Shown: in pieces, positions 1 to 7,333 of the stretch
Layout of the letters: each line of letters opens with the position of its first letter
Position numbering within the stretch: position 1 is the first letter of the stretch
Source: Propionibacteriaceae bacterium
GTDB lineage: Bacteria; Actinomycetota; Actinomycetes; Propionibacteriales; Propionibacteriaceae
Length of the DNA: 10,754 bases
Direction: 5' to 3'
Assembly: GCA_031255975.1 (NCBI GenBank)
Contig: JAIRRM010000003.1
Location: forward strand, 1-10,754
Notes under the pieces: model-generated
Told to the model about the DNA's origin: nothing
The model's database searches: none
Seen by the model: only the letters and a program-made list of their open reading frames with translations
Position numbers and translations under genes: made by a program

Positions 1-1221
1 ATCTCCCTCGGCCCGACGGAACTGGCGAGATTGCGCAAGCAGATTCTCACCGGACACAAAGTGAACCACGCGGCGATGTTGGCCGAAGAAGCCCTGCTGG
101 ATGCGCTATGGTCGCTCGCCCCGCAAGTGGTCACCGACGCCGGACGTGCCGACTTCGACGAACGGGTGCGGCTTAGCGCCACCTGGCGCGAGTTCAGAAA
201 ACTGTGGTGGCCGATGTTGACTCCAGAGCGGCTGTTGGCCCGACTCGCCGATGCCGAACTGTTGACCCGACTGGCTGGCCCGCTGCTCACCCCGGCACAG
301 GTAGCCGCAGTCGCCGCCAGTCTCGCCCACGCCCATGACTGGGCCACCGAGGCGACACCCCGTGCCAACTGGAGCATCTCCGATGTCGCGTTGCTGGACG
401 AACTGGCTGGACTGCTCGGCCCCGCATCTGCCAACGATGAGGACGAACTGCCGGTGTTCATCGAGGGCGGTGACGACGTGTCCGAAGTGGTCACCACATA
501 CGAGCGAGGTTTTTCGCGCCCTCAGACTCTGGATGAAGACCCAGAGGATACCTACGCTCATGTGCTGATCGATGAGGCACAGGACATCACTCCGATGCAG
601 TGGCGAATGCTACGTAGGCGCGGACCGCAAGCTTCCTGGACGTTGGTCGGTGACCCGGCGCAAAGCTCCTACCCGTTCCCACGCGACACCGCGCAGGCGA
701 TCAGTGAGATCATCGGCAAGGGAGAGCGACGCGACTTCCGGCTCTCCACCAATTACCGCAGCCCCAAGGAGGTGTTCGACTTGGCTGGGCGCTACATCAG
801 TTGCCATGTGCCAGACGCCGACCTGCCCCAGGCGGTACGCGAAACCGGGGTCTGGCCGCTGTTGCTCACCGCAAAACCGGAGGCGCTGCTGAGCACCATC
901 GCGACACAGCTACAACAACTGGCTACCACCGTCGGGGGCAGCATCGCCGTAATCGCACCACCCAGCCGGGGCCCCGAACTGTATCGAACACTGCCCGACC
1001 TGCCGGAGTGGGACGCCACCCGGATGAGCCTGATAAGCGCCCTTCGGGCCAAGGGGTTGGAGTACGACGCAGTGATCGTGGTCGCCCCGGATGAGATCGT
1101 CTCCGAAACTCCCGGCGGAGCCCGGGTACTCTACGTGGATCTCACCCGAGCCACCCAACGGCTGGTAACCATCGATGTCAGCGACGGTCGGCCAGGAGTG
1201 TGGCGAGAATCTCTCGCGTGA
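1..1221 (+). CDS. HelD/HelR-like RNA polymerase recycling ATPase, C-terminal part (5' truncated)
   Basis: The reading frame is open from base 1, so the gene begins before the window; about 406 residues are present. Superfamily 1 helicase-type motifs are visible. A Walker B box DEAQD lies at 571-585, followed by PMQWRML, a motif III-like TLVGDPAQ at about 640-663, a motif IV-like FRLSTNYRSP near 740-770, the motif V-like RAKGLEYDAVIV near 1045-1080, and the C-terminal LYVDLTRATQRLV near 1129-1167. The DEAQD-PMQWRML wording and the short helicase core fit the HelD/HelR group. Those proteins bind RNA polymerase and strip stalled or antibiotic-blocked complexes from DNA, rather than unwinding DNA as UvrD does. 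The N-terminal coiled-coil arm and Walker A are outside the window, so HelD cannot be told from HelR or from a UvrD-like helicase with certainty. Its 3' end overlaps metF tail to tail by 44 bases, so a shared terminator is unlikely. Confidence 0.8.
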   Translation: MSLGPTELARLRKQILTGHKVNHAAMLAEEALLDALWSLAPQVVTDAGRADFDERVRLSATWREFRKLWWPMLTPERLLARLADAELLTRLAGPLLTPAQVAAVAASLAHAHDWATEATPRANWSISDVALLDELAGLLGPASANDEDELPVFIEGGDDVSEVVTTYERGFSRPQTLDEDPEDTYAHVLIDEAQDITPMQWRMLRRRGPQASWTLVGDPAQSSYPFPRDTAQAISEIIGKGERRDFRLSTNYRSPKEVFDLAGRYISCHVPDADLPQAVRETGVWPLLLTAKPEALLSTIATQLQQLATTVGGSIAVIAPPSRGPELYRTLPDLPEWDATRMSLISALRAKGLEYDAVIVVAPDEIVSETPGGARVLYVDLTRATQRLVTIDVSDGRPGVWRESLA

Positions 1222-2059
1222 CCCCGGAGCGGTTCAGCGTGAAAAAGTGCAGCCCCGGCGCTCCGACCGCGAGCAGTTGCTGGGCCAGTTCCAGCCCGAG
1301 TTGCGCCCCGACATCACGTACCGCTATGTCGTCGCCGGAAACCGCCTCCAACTGGGAGACGACCGACACCGGCAGCGCCGCCCCCGAAAGCTCGGCAAAC
1401 TTTTTGAGTTGGCCGATACGGGTGATGGGTTGCAGGCCGGGTACCACCGGCAGCGCGCTACCGCGTTCACGCAACCGTTGAATGAGTGCGACGTAACGAC
1501 TGACGTCGAAGAAGAACTGGGTGATGGCGAAGCTGGCACCGGCGGCCTCCTTGGCCGCCAGGATGGCTACGTCGAGTTCCGGCCCTCCGCTGGGATGGAT
1601 GTCCGGAAAGGCGGCCACTCCGATGCAGAATGGCCCCCGGGAAGCTACCAACTCCACCAATTCGGTGGCGTTGCTCAGCCCGTGTGGATGCGGTTCGAAC
1701 GGCACCTGTGGCCCACCAGGCATGTCGCCGCGCAACGCCAGAATGTGACGCACCCCGGCGTCGGCGTAGGCGTCAATGGCCGCCTTGATCTCGTCACCGC
1801 TCTGTCCGGCCACAGTGAGATGGCCCATGATGGTCAGCGGTACCCGGTCGGCGATAGTGCGGGTGGCGGCGATGGTGCGCTCCCGGGTGGAACCGTTCGC
1901 GCCGTAGGTCACCGACACGAAATCGGGCCGTAACGGCACCAGTTGCTCCACCGCCCGGGTGAGTTGATCTATCCCAGCCTGATCCTTGGGCGGGAAAAAC
2001 TCGAAGCTGTAGCTACGTTCGCCGGAAGCTAGTAGGTCAGCGATGGTGCCTTGGGACAT
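1178..2059 (-). CDS. metF: 5,10-methylenetetrahydrofolate reductase
   Basis: Cytosolic flavoprotein that reduces 5,10-methylene-THF to 5-methyl-THF, the methyl donor for methionine synthesis. The product is 293 aa, normal for bacterial MetF, and spans the whole FAD-binding TIM barrel. Visible motifs are FEFFPPKD at residues 19-26, whose Glu20 corresponds to the catalytic Glu28 of the E. coli enzyme; DFVSVTYGA at 46-54; GHLTV at 79-83; LALRGDMPGG at 108-116, with the Asp that contacts folate/FAD; GVAAFPDIHP at 147-156; and FAITQFFFD at 177-185. The ATG at 2059 is supported by an AAGG Shine-Dalgarno at 2068-2071, 8 bases upstream. It is divergent from the lipoprotein gene with only 43 bases between starts. 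The canonical barrel and flavin motifs differ from the atypical MTHFR-like protein Rv2172c found at the matching place in M. tuberculosis. Confidence 0.95.
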   Translation of the reverse strand: MSQGTIADLLASGERSYSFEFFPPKDQAGIDQLTRAVEQLVPLRPDFVSVTYGANGSTRERTIAATRTIADRVPLTIMGHLTVAGQSGDEIKAAIDAYADAGVRHILALRGDMPGGPQVPFEPHPHGLSNATELVELVASRGPFCIGVAAFPDIHPSGGPELDVAILAAKEAAGASFAITQFFFDVSRYVALIQRLRERGSALPVVPGLQPITRIGQLKKFAELSGAALPVSVVSQLEAVSGDDIAVRDVGAQLGLELAQQLLAVGAPGLHFFTLNRSGVTREILATLLADRR

Positions 2060-2090
2060 GCGTCACACCTTACCGGCGGACAGGCGGCGG

Positions 2091-2102
2091 TAAGCTAACT
2101 GG
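2091..2102 (+). promoter_or_regulatory. Possible -10 element for a leaderless lipoprotein mRNA
   Basis: TAAGCT at 2091-2096 fits the actinobacterial -10 consensus TANNNT. It ends exactly six bases before the ATG at 2103, the spacing expected if transcription starts on the A of the start codon. No Shine-Dalgarno is visible before that ATG, which agrees with leaderless translation. There is no convincing -35 box. This is inference from spacing only. Confidence 0.3.
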
Positions 2103-3068
2103 ATGCAGTGTCGAGACCATGCCCTGATGCCCCCATCCAGTAATCCCGCCCGCCTTATCCGGTTGCTGGCGAGCGGGATACTCACGCTGGCCACCCTGCT
2201 ATCGCTTCCGGCCTGCGCTAATGAACCCGGTGGCACGACCACCACCACCCCACCTCCGGTGGGCAACTACCGCTCCGGCAACGCGGCCTTCGACGAAATC
2301 ATCAACAACGGCCCGGTGGCCGACGCGGCTCTCATCGAAGCCTTCCCCTGGACGGCCACGCTACGGCAAACCGGTGTGCTACGGGTGGGCAGTGACGGCA
2401 CCAGTCCGCTGTTCTGGGACGTGGCGGACGCCACCGGTTTCGAGCGCGGATTAGCGCTGCTGCTGGCGCGCTATCTGCTCGGCAACGCCGTCATTGAGGT
2501 GGTGCCGGTGACGCCGAATACCGCCGCTGACGCGCTCGCCACGGGCGCGGCTGACGTGGTGATCTCCCAATATGCCATCACCCCGGAGCGATTGGAGCGG
2601 CTACGTTTCTCCGGGCCGTACTACTTAGCCGGTTCCACCATGGTGTCGCGTTCAGCCACCGTGGGGGCGCAGCACCCGACTCGGGTGGCCGTCGTCGCCA
2701 ACAGCGTGCAAGCCACCCTGCTGCCCGCGACCAGCGAAGCGCTGCCGTTGCCCACCCATGCCCAATGTGTCGCGGCGTTACTGGCCGGCGACGCCGATGC
2801 CTATCTTGCCGACGAGTCACTCGCTATCGCGGCCTGGGCGGCCAACCCAGAGTTCAATTTAGGGCCGCGCCTTCCCGCACCCACTGATGCCTACGGCATA
2901 GCCTTCCCCCGTAGCGCCGCCACCGCAAGCGTGAAACTGTTGTTCGACAACTGGCTGGCCGGTCTGATGGCGGATGGCACCTGGGCCGCGCTCTGGCAGC
3001 TAACCCTCGGGCAGGCTGGTGGCGAAGCGCCGTTGCCGCCCGTACTCAACTCCGCCGGAAATGCGTAG
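2103..3068 (+). CDS. ABC-type solute-binding lipoprotein (SBP_bac_3-like)
   Basis: Predicted extracytoplasmic lipoprotein of 321 aa. It has a basic/hydrophobic signal peptide (residues about 17-35) ending in a lipobox LPAC with Cys38, then a Thr/Pro-rich linker (GGTTTTTPPP) typical of lipoproteins held off the membrane. The mature part resembles family 3 amino-acid-binding proteins: TLRQTGVLRVGSDGTSPLFW, then GFERGLALLLARYL, ADALATGAADVVISQYAITPERLERLRFSGPYY, and later AALLAGDADAYLADES and YGIAFPRS. These are the two lobes that close over a small polar solute. No permease or ATPase gene lies beside it, so it may serve a distant transporter or act only as a sensor; the ligand is not predictable. 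An in-frame ATG at 2127 is an alternative start that gives a more usual n-region. The stop lies three bases before the next start, so it is very likely co-transcribed with the prenyl synthase. Confidence 0.8.
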   Translation: MQCRDHALMPPSSNPARLIRLLASGILTLATLLSLPACANEPGGTTTTTPPPVGNYRSGNAAFDEIINNGPVADAALIEAFPWTATLRQTGVLRVGSDGTSPLFWDVADATGFERGLALLLARYLLGNAVIEVVPVTPNTAADALATGAADVVISQYAITPERLERLRFSGPYYLAGSTMVSRSATVGAQHPTRVAVVANSVQATLLPATSEALPLPTHAQCVAALLAGDADAYLADESLAIAAWAANPEFNLGPRLPAPTDAYGIAFPRSAATASVKLLFDNWLAGLMADGTWAALWQLTLGQAGGEAPLPPVLNSAGNA

Positions 3069-3071
3069 ATA

Positions 3072-4151
3072 GTGACTATGCCTTTTCCACCGGAGAACCC
3101 GCTGGGGCTGCAATGGCGCGACGCGATAGCCGCCGCGCTGGCACCCCTCACGGACGATTTCACGGCGTCACTGGTGGAGCTTGACAACGAACTACTGCCG
3201 TTGGCGTCCGCCGCCACCAGCTACCTCGGGGCCGGAAAGCGGGTACGTCCGGCGTTCGCCTACTGGGCGTACACCGCTTGCGCCGTGCCAGACACCGAAC
3301 CACGCCACCTGCTCCAGGCCGTCTGCGCGCTGGAGTTTCTGCACGCCGGGTTGCTGATACATGATGACCTGATCGACTCCTCCCCCACCAGACGCGGCCA
3401 CCCCACGGCTCACATCATGCTCGCCGCCGCATACCCTGACGCCCGTGATCCAAATGAGTTGGGTCGTTCGTCCGCCGTCTTGCTGGGCACCATGCTCATC
3501 CAGTGGGCAACCAAGGTGTTGTCGACGGTTGTGGCACCGCAACTCTGCCTTGCCAGTGCGAACGAATGTCTTAGCGCCACCATCCGCGAAGTGTTGGCCG
3601 GGCAGCAAATCGACCTGCTCGCTGAGCAGTTGAACGTACTTGACGCCGAGCGCCGCATGGCATTGATCTCCAAAGTGAGCGCCGCCAAAACCGGTAGTTA
3701 CACGGTACGCGGCCCACTGCGCCTGGGGCTGGCCCTGGCCGCCGCGCCCGATTCCAGCTACGCCGCGTTTGAGCATTACGCGGCCCCCGTTGGAATCGGG
3801 TTCCAACTCCGCGACGACCTGCTTGATCTGAACGGTGACCCGGCGCTCACCGGAAAAACTCCCGGTGGTGACATTCTGCGGGGCAAACGTACCGGACTCA
3901 TCGCCACCGCCCTGAGCCGCGCTAACCCCGCCGAACGCGCCGTACTGGACGCCAATTTGGGTAGCCCGGATGCCGACATCGCCGCGGTGCGCGCCGTGCT
4001 GGAACGCAGCGGCGTTCTGGCCGACGCCGAAGCGCGATTGCTGGAGTTAGAGCACCAAGCCACCCAGGCGTTGCGTTCGCTGGATATGCCCAGCGATGCT
4101 CGCACCGCCCTGGAACAACTGGCCCGACTGACACTATTCCGTGAGCGTTGA
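3072..4151 (+). CDS. Trans-isoprenyl diphosphate synthase (geranylgeranyl/polyprenyl type)
   Basis: Condenses isopentenyl diphosphate with allylic diphosphates to lengthen all-trans prenyl chains, for example for carotenoids, menaquinone tails or lipid carriers. At 359 aa it has the family landmarks in order. GAGKRVRP at residues 53-60 binds IPP diphosphate. The first Asp-rich motif DDLID (98-102) precedes SSPTRRG, GQQIDLL lies at 177-183, KTGSYT at 206-211, and the second Asp-rich motif is FQLRDDLLD (245-253), followed by GKTPGGDILRGKRT (261-274). All metal-binding Asp residues are present, so it should be active. Product length cannot be read safely. Position and similarity suggest an IdsA2-like enzyme. 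The start may be GTG 3072 or ATG 3078; no strong ribosome site precedes either, which fits translational coupling to the lipoprotein gene just upstream. Confidence 0.92.
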   Translation: MTMPFPPENPLGLQWRDAIAAALAPLTDDFTASLVELDNELLPLASAATSYLGAGKRVRPAFAYWAYTACAVPDTEPRHLLQAVCALEFLHAGLLIHDDLIDSSPTRRGHPTAHIMLAAAYPDARDPNELGRSSAVLLGTMLIQWATKVLSTVVAPQLCLASANECLSATIREVLAGQQIDLLAEQLNVLDAERRMALISKVSAAKTGSYTVRGPLRLGLALAAAPDSSYAAFEHYAAPVGIGFQLRDDLLDLNGDPALTGKTPGGDILRGKRTGLIATALSRANPAERAVLDANLGSPDADIAAVRAVLERSGVLADAEARLLELEHQATQALRSLDMPSDARTALEQLARLTLFRER

Positions 4152-4204
4152 GGGTAAACACCATTCTTTTGTTACCTCTTGCTACCGTCGCTTTCAACCG
4201 CCCA

Positions 4205-4213
4205 TGAGATAAT
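4205..4213 (+). promoter_or_regulatory. Candidate extended -10 promoter for the kinase gene
   Basis: The 125-base gap between the prenyl synthase and the kinase holds TGA-GATAAT (hexamer at 4208-4213), a good match to an extended -10 (TGn plus TATAAT-like). No well-spaced -35 is present; TTGCTA at 4179-4184 lies 23 bases upstream, too far for the usual spacing. An extended -10 can work without a -35. If used, the leader would be about 55-60 bases. No hairpin terminator for the prenyl synthase gene was seen in this gap. Confidence 0.35.
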
Positions 4214-4276
4214 CTAGGCGTTAGACTGCACCCCGTCGGCGGTCTGTACTTCCCCATGACTTCAGGCAGGCGAAAT

Positions 4277-6247
4277 ATGGCGACGAGCAGCAACGACCCG
4301 ATGGTCGGCGATGTACTCGATGGGCGCTACGAGATCCAGCAGCAGATCTCGCGTGGCGGCATGGCCACCGTGTACCGTGGCCTGGATCGCCGTCTGGGGC
4401 GCATCGTCGCCATCAAATTGATGCACGAGGGTCTCGACGACGACGTGGACTACGTGAGCACCTTCGACCGTGAGGCCCGCACCCTCTCGGCGCTCTCCGA
4501 TCCGCATATCGTCAGCGTGTTCGACCAGGGCGAGGATCGTGGCCGCCCTTACATCGTGATGGAGTTCGTGGAGGGTTGGACGCTGCGCCAGGTGATAAAA
4601 CAGCAAGCACCACTCGACCCATTACGCGCCATCACTTTTATGGAGTCGGTCACCGCCGGGCTGGCCACCGCGCACGATGCCGGGCTGATTCACCGCGACA
4701 TCAAACCGGAGAACGTGCTGATCTCTAATAAGGGTGAGGTGCAGGTTGCCGACTTCGGCTTGGCCCGCTCTCAGACCAACAAGACGTTGACCATGCGACA
4801 GGGCGTAGTGATGGGCTCGGTGGGCTACCTGCCTCCGGAGCGGGTCACCGCGCACGCCGCGGACAAACGCTCCGATGTCTACTCCTGCGGAATCATGCTG
4901 TTCGAGATGCTGACCGGCAAGAAACCGTACTACGGCGAAACCGACATGGAGACGGCGTGGATGCATGTGCAGCACAGTGTCCCGCCGCCGTCCACCATGT
5001 TGCCAGAACCCAACATCCCGCCGTACATCGACGAACTGGTGGTGGCATGTACCAGCCGTGACCCGGATGACCGCCCCGCTGACGGCCGTGAACTGCTGCG
5101 TCGGGTGCGGATGGCCCGCCGCGCTTTGACCGGCGGAATCGCGGACGATGCCGAACTCACCGACGCGATGAACCCGACCCATGCGGTCGCCGCGGCACGA
5201 TTCGTATCGGATACGCCGAAGACAGATGCCAGCACCGCCGAAGCTGACCAGAACCCTCCCGAACTCACTCAGCAACTGCTGGTCGAAGACAACTCCCAAC
5301 AGCCGCAAACGAAGCGTGGCGGCGGGATACGGCTGCTAACGCTCAAAAACGAGCAGAAGTATCGCAAGCGCCGCGCCGTGGTGGGTACCGCGGTCGTGGT
5401 GCTGCTGGCGTTGATTCTCGGCTTCGGTACCTGGTGGTTGGTGTCCGGTCGCTACACCGACATGCCAGATTTGCGAAACCAGACCCGCCAGGACGCCGAC
5501 ATTTTGGCGGCCCAGGCCGGTATCACGCTCAAGTTCGAGGAACAGTTCTCCGAAGACGTACCCGCAGGTCTGGTGATTACCACCGACCCCGCCCCTGATG
5601 CCAAGATCCGCCGGGGCGGCGAGGCGGTGGTGCAGCTCTCCCTTGGGCCGGAGCGGTTCACGGTACCGAATCTGCTCGGCAGCACCGTCGAAGCCGCGCG
5701 GGCAGCATTACGAGCGCATAATCTGGAGTTGGGCACCATCAGCCAGGACTACAGCGAAGACCAGCCACTCGGCACCATCATCGGGCAGACGGTGGCCGAG
5801 GGCGAGTTGGCGCGACGTAACACTTCCGTCGGAGTGACCGTATCGCAGGGGCGCAAGCCGATCCCGATAAAGGATTACACCGGCCAGGACGGCCAACTCG
5901 CCATGTCGGAACTGAAAGCCGCCGAATTGGAAGTGAACCTTGTCACCGCTTTCTCCAACAGCCACGCGGTCGGCATAGTTATCAAGCAGGAACCCAACAC
6001 CGGCGAACTGTTTAAGGGCGATACCGTGAAACTCACCGTTTCGAGGGGGCCGGAGCGAATCCCGGTGCCGGGAGGGTTGGCCTGGACCATGCTCAGCGAC
6101 GTACAAGCCCGGCTGACAGCGGTGGGGCTCAAAAACGAGGTACGCAACGCCCCCAACTACACCGGCATCGGTGTGGTGGTGGAGGTATCCCCGCCATCTG
6201 GCACCATGGTGCCACAGGGCTCAGTCGTAATCCTGTACGTGAAGTAG
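4277..6247 (+). CDS. Membrane Ser/Thr protein kinase with four PASTA repeats (PknB/PknL type)
   Basis: Hanks-type kinase that should sense the cell wall outside and phosphorylate proteins inside. Numbering is from ATG 4277 (656 aa). The Gly-rich loop is SRGGMATVY at 25-33, the ATP Lys47 lies in AIKLM, and the catalytic loop HRDIKPEN at 139-146 has Asp141. DFGLA is at 160-164 with GSVGYLPPER after the activation segment, and SDVYSCGIMLFEMLTG at 199-214 completes the lobe. A polar linker (about 290-360) leads to one membrane helix at about 367-389, flanked by KYRKRR on the inner side. Four PASTA domains of about 65 residues follow, at about 395-459, 461-525, 528-591 and 594-656. All catalytic residues are intact. 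I chose ATG 4277 because AGG at 4268-4270 is well spaced before it; ATG 4256 would add seven residues but has a poorer site. The position between an idsA2-like gene and aroG matches M. tuberculosis pknL, although PknL as I recall it lacks PASTA domains. Confidence 0.95.
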   Translation: MATSSNDPMVGDVLDGRYEIQQQISRGGMATVYRGLDRRLGRIVAIKLMHEGLDDDVDYVSTFDREARTLSALSDPHIVSVFDQGEDRGRPYIVMEFVEGWTLRQVIKQQAPLDPLRAITFMESVTAGLATAHDAGLIHRDIKPENVLISNKGEVQVADFGLARSQTNKTLTMRQGVVMGSVGYLPPERVTAHAADKRSDVYSCGIMLFEMLTGKKPYYGETDMETAWMHVQHSVPPPSTMLPEPNIPPYIDELVVACTSRDPDDRPADGRELLRRVRMARRALTGGIADDAELTDAMNPTHAVAAARFVSDTPKTDASTAEADQNPPELTQQLLVEDNSQQPQTKRGGGIRLLTLKNEQKYRKRRAVVGTAVVVLLALILGFGTWWLVSGRYTDMPDLRNQTRQDADILAAQAGITLKFEEQFSEDVPAGLVITTDPAPDAKIRRGGEAVVQLSLGPERFTVPNLLGSTVEAARAALRAHNLELGTISQDYSEDQPLGTIIGQTVAEGELARRNTSVGVTVSQGRKPIPIKDYTGQDGQLAMSELKAAELEVNLVTAFSNSHAVGIVIKQEPNTGELFKGDTVKLTVSRGPERIPVPGGLAWTMLSDVQARLTAVGLKNEVRNAPNYTGIGVVVEVSPPSGTMVPQGSVVILYVK

Positions 6248-6248
6248 G

Positions 6249-7271
6249 TCAGCGGGCGAAAACCTCGCGCAGTGCCTTGCCCGCCGCAACACACTCGTCG
6301 AAGGTGACATTCAGGTTGGCGACGGCGCGTACCGTAGTCGGCCCTACCGCCGAGATAGCCACCCCGCGCTCGCTGGCGGCGGCGATCACCTCGACCGCCG
6401 GACGGGAACCGGTGGACATGACGACAATATTGGTCTCGGGTGACCGGGCGATCACCCCGGGGGCCGCGTCCATCACCTGCCGCGCTATCTCCGCGGCACC
6501 GGCATGGTCATCAGCCAGTCGGGCCATGTTGTTATCCAGCGCGTATAGCGCCATCGCGGCCAGCACCCCAGCCTGCCGCCAAGCGGCCCCCAGGGCCCGA
6601 CGCTGCGCCCGCGCCTTGGCGATAGCCTCCCGATTAGACACCAGCACACTGCCCACCGGGGCACCCAACCCCTTGGAGTAACACACCGACACCGAGTCGA
6701 ACAGTTTGCCGTAAGCCGCCAATGGTATTCCGGTGGCGATGTGGGCGTTCCAGAGCCGCGCCCCGTCCAGGTGCAGCCCGAGTCCGTGGCGTCGTGCCAG
6801 CTCATTGACGGCGACCAGGTTGTCGTACGGCTGTACATTGCCACCGCCGAAGTTGTGGGTGTTCTCAACCTCGATGGCGGCGGTAGCGGTGAGCAGCCCG
6901 CCGCGAGGACTTATCATCGCTTCGATCCGGGCGGCGTCTACGATGCCGGTACCTTCAGAACTCCAAGTACGGGTGGTGATGCCGTGCAACCCGGCGTGCG
7001 AACCGGATTCGGCCCGTACGATATGAGCCTGCTCGTCGCATAGCACCTCATCACCCCGCTTCACCAAAGTGAACACTCCGAGCAGATTGGACAAGGTGCC
7101 AGAAACCACGAACAGCCCCGCCTCGTGCCCCAACAACTCGGCGGTACGGCGCTCCAACTCGATAACCGTGGAATCCTCGCCGTACATGTCATCGCCGACC
7201 GGCGCGCCAAGGACGGCTTCGCGCATGGCGCGGCTGGGCTGGGTGAGAGTGTCAGAACGCAGATCAATCAC
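6249..7271 (-). CDS. Low-specificity threonine aldolase (PLP, fold type I)
   Basis: Cytosolic PLP enzyme that cleaves L-threonine or L-allo-threonine to glycine and acetaldehyde; in actinobacteria it can supply or recycle glycine. At 340 aa it is of normal length. Motifs are IDLRSDT at the N-terminus, GDDMYGED at 26-33, SGTLSN at 57-62 (phosphate binding), EVENTHN at 134-140, HLDGAR at 167-172 with Asp169 pairing with the pyridine nitrogen, and SKGLGAPVGS at 199-208, where Lys200 should form the Schiff base. The start is a GTG at 7269-7271 because no ATG fits the conserved IDLRSDT beginning. The bases before it are CCTCCC on the coding strand, not a Shine-Dalgarno, so translation may be near-leaderless from TAGGCT at 7280-7285. 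It lies 62 bases after aroG on the same strand and converges on the kinase gene with one base between stops. Stereospecificity (L- or L-allo-) cannot be read. Confidence 0.92.
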   Translation of the reverse strand: MIDLRSDTLTQPSRAMREAVLGAPVGDDMYGEDSTVIELERRTAELLGHEAGLFVVSGTLSNLLGVFTLVKRGDEVLCDEQAHIVRAESGSHAGLHGITTRTWSSEGTGIVDAARIEAMISPRGGLLTATAAIEVENTHNFGGGNVQPYDNLVAVNELARRHGLGLHLDGARLWNAHIATGIPLAAYGKLFDSVSVCYSKGLGAPVGSVLVSNREAIAKARAQRRALGAAWRQAGVLAAMALYALDNNMARLADDHAGAAEIARQVMDAAPGVIARSPETNIVVMSTGSRPAVEVIAAASERGVAISAVGPTTVRAVANLNVTFDECVAAGKALREVFAR

Positions 7272-7333
7272 GGGAGGATAGCCTACGCCGTCGGTTCGCC
7301 TTGGCCCGAAGATTCACTGGGCGCTGGACGGAT

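Noticed and set aside
1175..1933. 252-codon + strand frame opposite metF
   Set aside because: It is the antisense of a gene with full MetF motifs and shows no motifs itself.
3192..3806. 204-codon - strand frame opposite the prenyl synthase
   Set aside because: Shadow of a well-supported enzyme; Gly/Gln/Val/His-rich noise.
4256..4276. Seven-residue longer kinase start at ATG 4256
   Set aside because: It has no well-spaced ribosome site, while ATG 4277 has AGG six bases upstream; it cannot be fully excluded.
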